Positions 33,317 through 35,351 of a stretch of 35,351 bases of DNA are shown piece after piece. Position 1 is the stretch's first letter, and each line of letters starts with the position of its first letter. A program made the translations under genes and the position numbers. The notes beneath the pieces are model-generated. The model was not told where the DNA came from. It did no database searches and saw only the letters and a list, made by a program, of their open reading frames with translations. The stretch is from Fuerstiella sp. (GTDB lineage: Bacteria; Planctomycetota; Planctomycetia; Planctomycetales; Planctomycetaceae), in the NCBI GenBank assembly GCA_014238335.1, contig JABABI010000015.1:1-35351 (forward strand), read 5' to 3'.

Positions 33317-34777
33317 TCATTTTGGTTTGCGTTTCATCAGCTCGTGCATGGGAATGTCGCCACCTTCACCGTAGAGCGGTGAGTCCGATCCTCGACTGCC
33401 TGGCAGTGGGGCGACGTTCGTGTTGGGAAGCCAGCGTCGCAGTCGGTCAATCAGTTTCCCGTGTTGCGGATCTGCGGCGAGATTTCGCCATTCGTTGGGG
33501 TCTTTGCGGTGATCATAAAGTTCTTCGCTGCCGTCGCTGTAACGGATGTAACGCCAGTTGTCCGTGCGGAGTGTGTGATTGTTGGGGCCGAAGGTGGTCA
33601 GAGCAGGGCGGTTCCACTTCCGTACAGGATTGTTCAGCAGAGGGGTGAGGGACTGTCCCTCCAGATCATCGCGGACCGGTAGTTCGCATAATTCAGCCAG
33701 CGTCGGAAAGACGTCCAGCAGTCCCACCGGTCGCGAGCAGTTTCCGCTGCTGATGCCAGGCCCTGCCAGGATCAGGGGCACTCGAGTGGTTTCTTCCCAC
33801 AGGGTTCGCTTGGCCCAGCGAAGTTTTTCCCCCAGATGAAAGCCGTGGTCACTCCACAGAACGACGATCGTATTATCTGCGGCTCCGCTTTCTTGCAGCC
33901 CGTCCAGAACCATCCCAACAAGGCTGTCCACAAAACTGTTCGAGGCAAGATAGGCCTGAACGGCGTGCTTCCACTCCTTGTTTTCAACCATCCATGCATG
34001 CCGCGGGCCGGTCGGGTTGACGGTCAGCAATTGTGAATAGTCACTGAGATCGTCTCGATCCGTGGGCAGCGATGGCGGTAACTGCACCTTGTCCAGCGGA
34101 TACATGTCGAACCATTTTTTAGACGCATAGATCGGAACGTGGGGCAGATGAAATCCGACGGCCAGAAAGAAGGGTTTCTTCTGTTTGGCCAGTTTCGGGA
34201 GTTCGTGCGCCGCCCATTCTGCCGTCAGGTAGTCGCGCTGCTCTTCGTCCGGAATATCTACCTGCCCCCAGTCCCACAGCGGGTTCGACTTCGGTACTTT
34301 GTAGCTGATCTTTTCTTTGCCGCGTCGCCAGCCTGTTGTTGGTTCGACGTGGTCAAATGACTGCTGATCAACTTTGCCATGAAATATTTTGCCGCGAGTC
34401 GACGCGTAGTAGCCGTGCCGGCGGAAATACTGAAACAGTGTTTCTGCGTCCTTTGTGCCGTCAACCTGTCGAAAATTGGGTGCCAGAAAATACATTCCGG
34501 TTGTCGACGGCAGTTTGCCCAGCAGCATGCTGACTCGCGAACAATTACAGATGGGAGCCTGGCAATGCGCGTTGGTGAAGTTGACACCGCTTGCCGCCAG
34601 CGAATCAATGTGCGGTGTTCTGATCTGCGGATGTCCTCCAAGGCAACCGACCCAGTCATTCAGATCATCGATTGCAATAAACAGCACGTTTGGTGGTTGC
34701 GCTGCAGACAGGGGCGGTGTCAGGAAAATTAGGGTCAGAGTGTATATCAGCCGAAGTGGTATCATGAGAGAATTCAT
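33317..34777 (-). CDS. Exported sulfatase with aberrant CNCSR active-site motif
   Basis: From ATG 34777 the product is 486 residues, with a signal peptide (1-26) and sulfatase layout close to the iduronate-2-sulfatase-like group: IAIDDLNDWVG with D37-D38, HCQAPICNCSRVSMLLGKLPSTTG, and LWSDHGFHLGEKLRWAKRTLWEETTRVPL. In this group the active site normally reads C-x-P-S-R; here it is C77-N-C79-S-R81, with Cys in place of Pro. The codons on the minus strand read TGT AAT TGT TCG CGA, so it is not a reading error on my side. Other metal and lid residues look intact. An upstream in-frame TTG at 34861 and a further ATG at 34765 are alternative starts. Confidence 0.91.
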   Translation of the reverse strand: MNSLMIPLRLIYTLTLIFLTPPLSAAQPPNVLFIAIDDLNDWVGCLGGHPQIRTPHIDSLAASGVNFTNAHCQAPICNCSRVSMLLGKLPSTTGMYFLAPNFRQVDGTKDAETLFQYFRRHGYYASTRGKIFHGKVDQQSFDHVEPTTGWRRGKEKISYKVPKSNPLWDWGQVDIPDEEQRDYLTAEWAAHELPKLAKQKKPFFLAVGFHLPHVPIYASKKWFDMYPLDKVQLPPSLPTDRDDLSDYSQLLTVNPTGPRHAWMVENKEWKHAVQAYLASNSFVDSLVGMVLDGLQESGAADNTIVVLWSDHGFHLGEKLRWAKRTLWEETTRVPLILAGPGISSGNCSRPVGLLDVFPTLAELCELPVRDDLEGQSLTPLLNNPVRKWNRPALTTFGPNNHTLRTDNWRYIRYSDGSEELYDHRKDPNEWRNLAADPQHGKLIDRLRRWLPNTNVAPLPGSRGSDSPLYGEGGDIPMHELMKRKPK

Positions 34778-35029
34778 CGGTCCGGGGCATAAACAAATCA
34801 AGCAGGCCAACGCCAGGTTTTCCGGGAAAGTCGGTTGTGCGACTGAAATCCACAGACACAAAATTTGTCCGTGGCGCTCATAGTATAGAATGCCGCAGCA
34901 GCGACAATTCTCAGAGAAAAAAACGATCGATAATTAATGGCCGGAACGGCCGCTCGGGGCGGGGCGACATCGAATCCTGACCTCGACGAGAGGTGTTGGC
35001 TGCCAATATGAAGCGTCGGGAGAATCCAC
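34778..35029. other. Divergent intergenic region at right end
   Basis: About 250 bases between the minus-strand sulfatase and the plus-strand gene that starts at 35030. It must hold promoters for both. An A-rich tract with ATCGATAATTAAT (about 34915-34936) and a short GGCCG-GAA-CGGCC hairpin follow; no promoter could be assigned with confidence. Confidence 0.4.
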
Positions 35030-35351
35030 GTGCAAACAGCGTTTTCTCAAAGACCACCGTCAGTTCAGTGGGAACCGTTCGCAGTGCCACAACTTTCCGG
35101 TATGGTGCTCTGGGCGTGGCATCGACCGGAAGGTCTGTCGGACGGACATATTGTCAGTATACCGGCTGAGGTTTCGGTAACATACTCGGCAGGCCTGCCG
35201 TTTACGCTGGCTGATATTCTCGCTGCTGCAGCGATCAGCTCAACCCAGTTTCAGGCCGTATCACTGTTCGGGAATGAATGGCAACCGGCTTCGGTTTTTG
35301 CCCCCTATCTGAAATGTCCAGTTCCGCTGCCGACGCTCGATGGCTGTCGGG
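35030..35351 (+). CDS. Unrecognised protein, 5' part only (runs off window)
   Basis: An open frame starts at GTG 35030 and stays open to the window end (107 codons). A good ribosome-binding site GGGAG at 35018-35022 lies seven bases upstream, and a TGA at 35009 closes the frame just before it, so the start is well supported. The product begins MQTAFSQRPPSVQWEPFAVP and contains LSGMVLWAWHRPEG and the AGLPFTLADILAAAAIS stretch. No signal peptide and no family that I recognise. It is read away from the sulfatases. Confidence 0.65.
   Translation, partial: MQTAFSQRPPSVQWEPFAVPQLSGMVLWAWHRPEGLSDGHIVSIPAEVSVTYSAGLPFTLADILAAAAISSTQFQAVSLFGNEWQPASVFAPYLKCPVPLPTLDGCR

Noticed and set aside
34865..34891. 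TTGTCC ... TAGAAT as a promoter for the last gene
   Set aside because: Spacing of 15 bases and poor -35 match; planctomycete promoter consensus is not certain enough to call it.

Overview
The window looks like a chromosomal segment of a member of the Planctomycetota. This is inferred from protein families that are typical of that phylum: PSCyt1/DUF1549/DUF1553 cytochrome-like proteins, Tat-exported DUF1501 proteins, a Pirellula/Verrucomicrobium-type C-terminal heme-binding domain, and formylglycine sulfatases. Genus cannot be decided from what is visible. No tRNA, rRNA, CRISPR array, transposase or phage structural gene was seen.

Region 1 (about 1-7591, + strand) is a fused spc/alpha ribosomal operon: rplE, rpsN, rpsH, rplF, rplR, rpsE, rplO, secY, rpmJ, rpsM, rpsK, rpoA, rplQ. 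It ends in a strong intrinsic terminator. The genes rpmD, adk, map, infA and rpsD, which often sit in this block, are absent from their usual places. L17 is much longer than usual, with two internal insertions and an acidic tail.

Region 2 (7708-8923, + strand) holds a small HExxH zincin-like protein and a flavin-reductase-like FMN protein. Region 3 (9366-15864, + strand) is a three-gene export cassette, 'module A': a Big-like/DUF1549/DUF1553 protein with two heme-type motifs, a Tat DUF1501 protein, and a secreted protein with pre-peptidase C-terminal (PPC) domains. Region 4 (16006-20164) has an M20 peptidase on the minus strand, then on the plus strand a CysH-type APS/PAPS reductase and a WecA/MraY-like glycosyl-1-phosphate transferase with an extra soluble tail.

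Region 5 (20233-26992, - strand) is 'module B': a three-domain SGNH hydrolase/alpha-beta hydrolase/FN3 protein, a PSCyt1-DUF1549-DUF1553 protein with an NPCBM-like carbohydrate-binding insertion, and a second DUF1501 protein. The first two genes overlap by 20 bases. Region 6 (27095-31554) has a DTW-domain tRNA-modification-type protein whose C-terminal half looks like a decayed DEDDh exonuclease, and, divergently, a secreted PQQ-type sugar dehydrogenase with three CxxCH motifs. Region 7 (31615-34777, - strand) has two exported sulfatases, one with an aberrant CNCSR active-site motif. A new gene starts at 35030 and runs off the right edge.

Taken together, the right three quarters of the window reads as a set of exported proteins for attacking (sulfated) polysaccharides and handling electrons in the periplasm: two DUF1549/DUF1501 modules, a multiheme sugar dehydrogenase and two sulfatases. 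The role of the DUF1549/DUF1553/DUF1501 modules is not established; the polysaccharide link is inference from domain content and neighbours.
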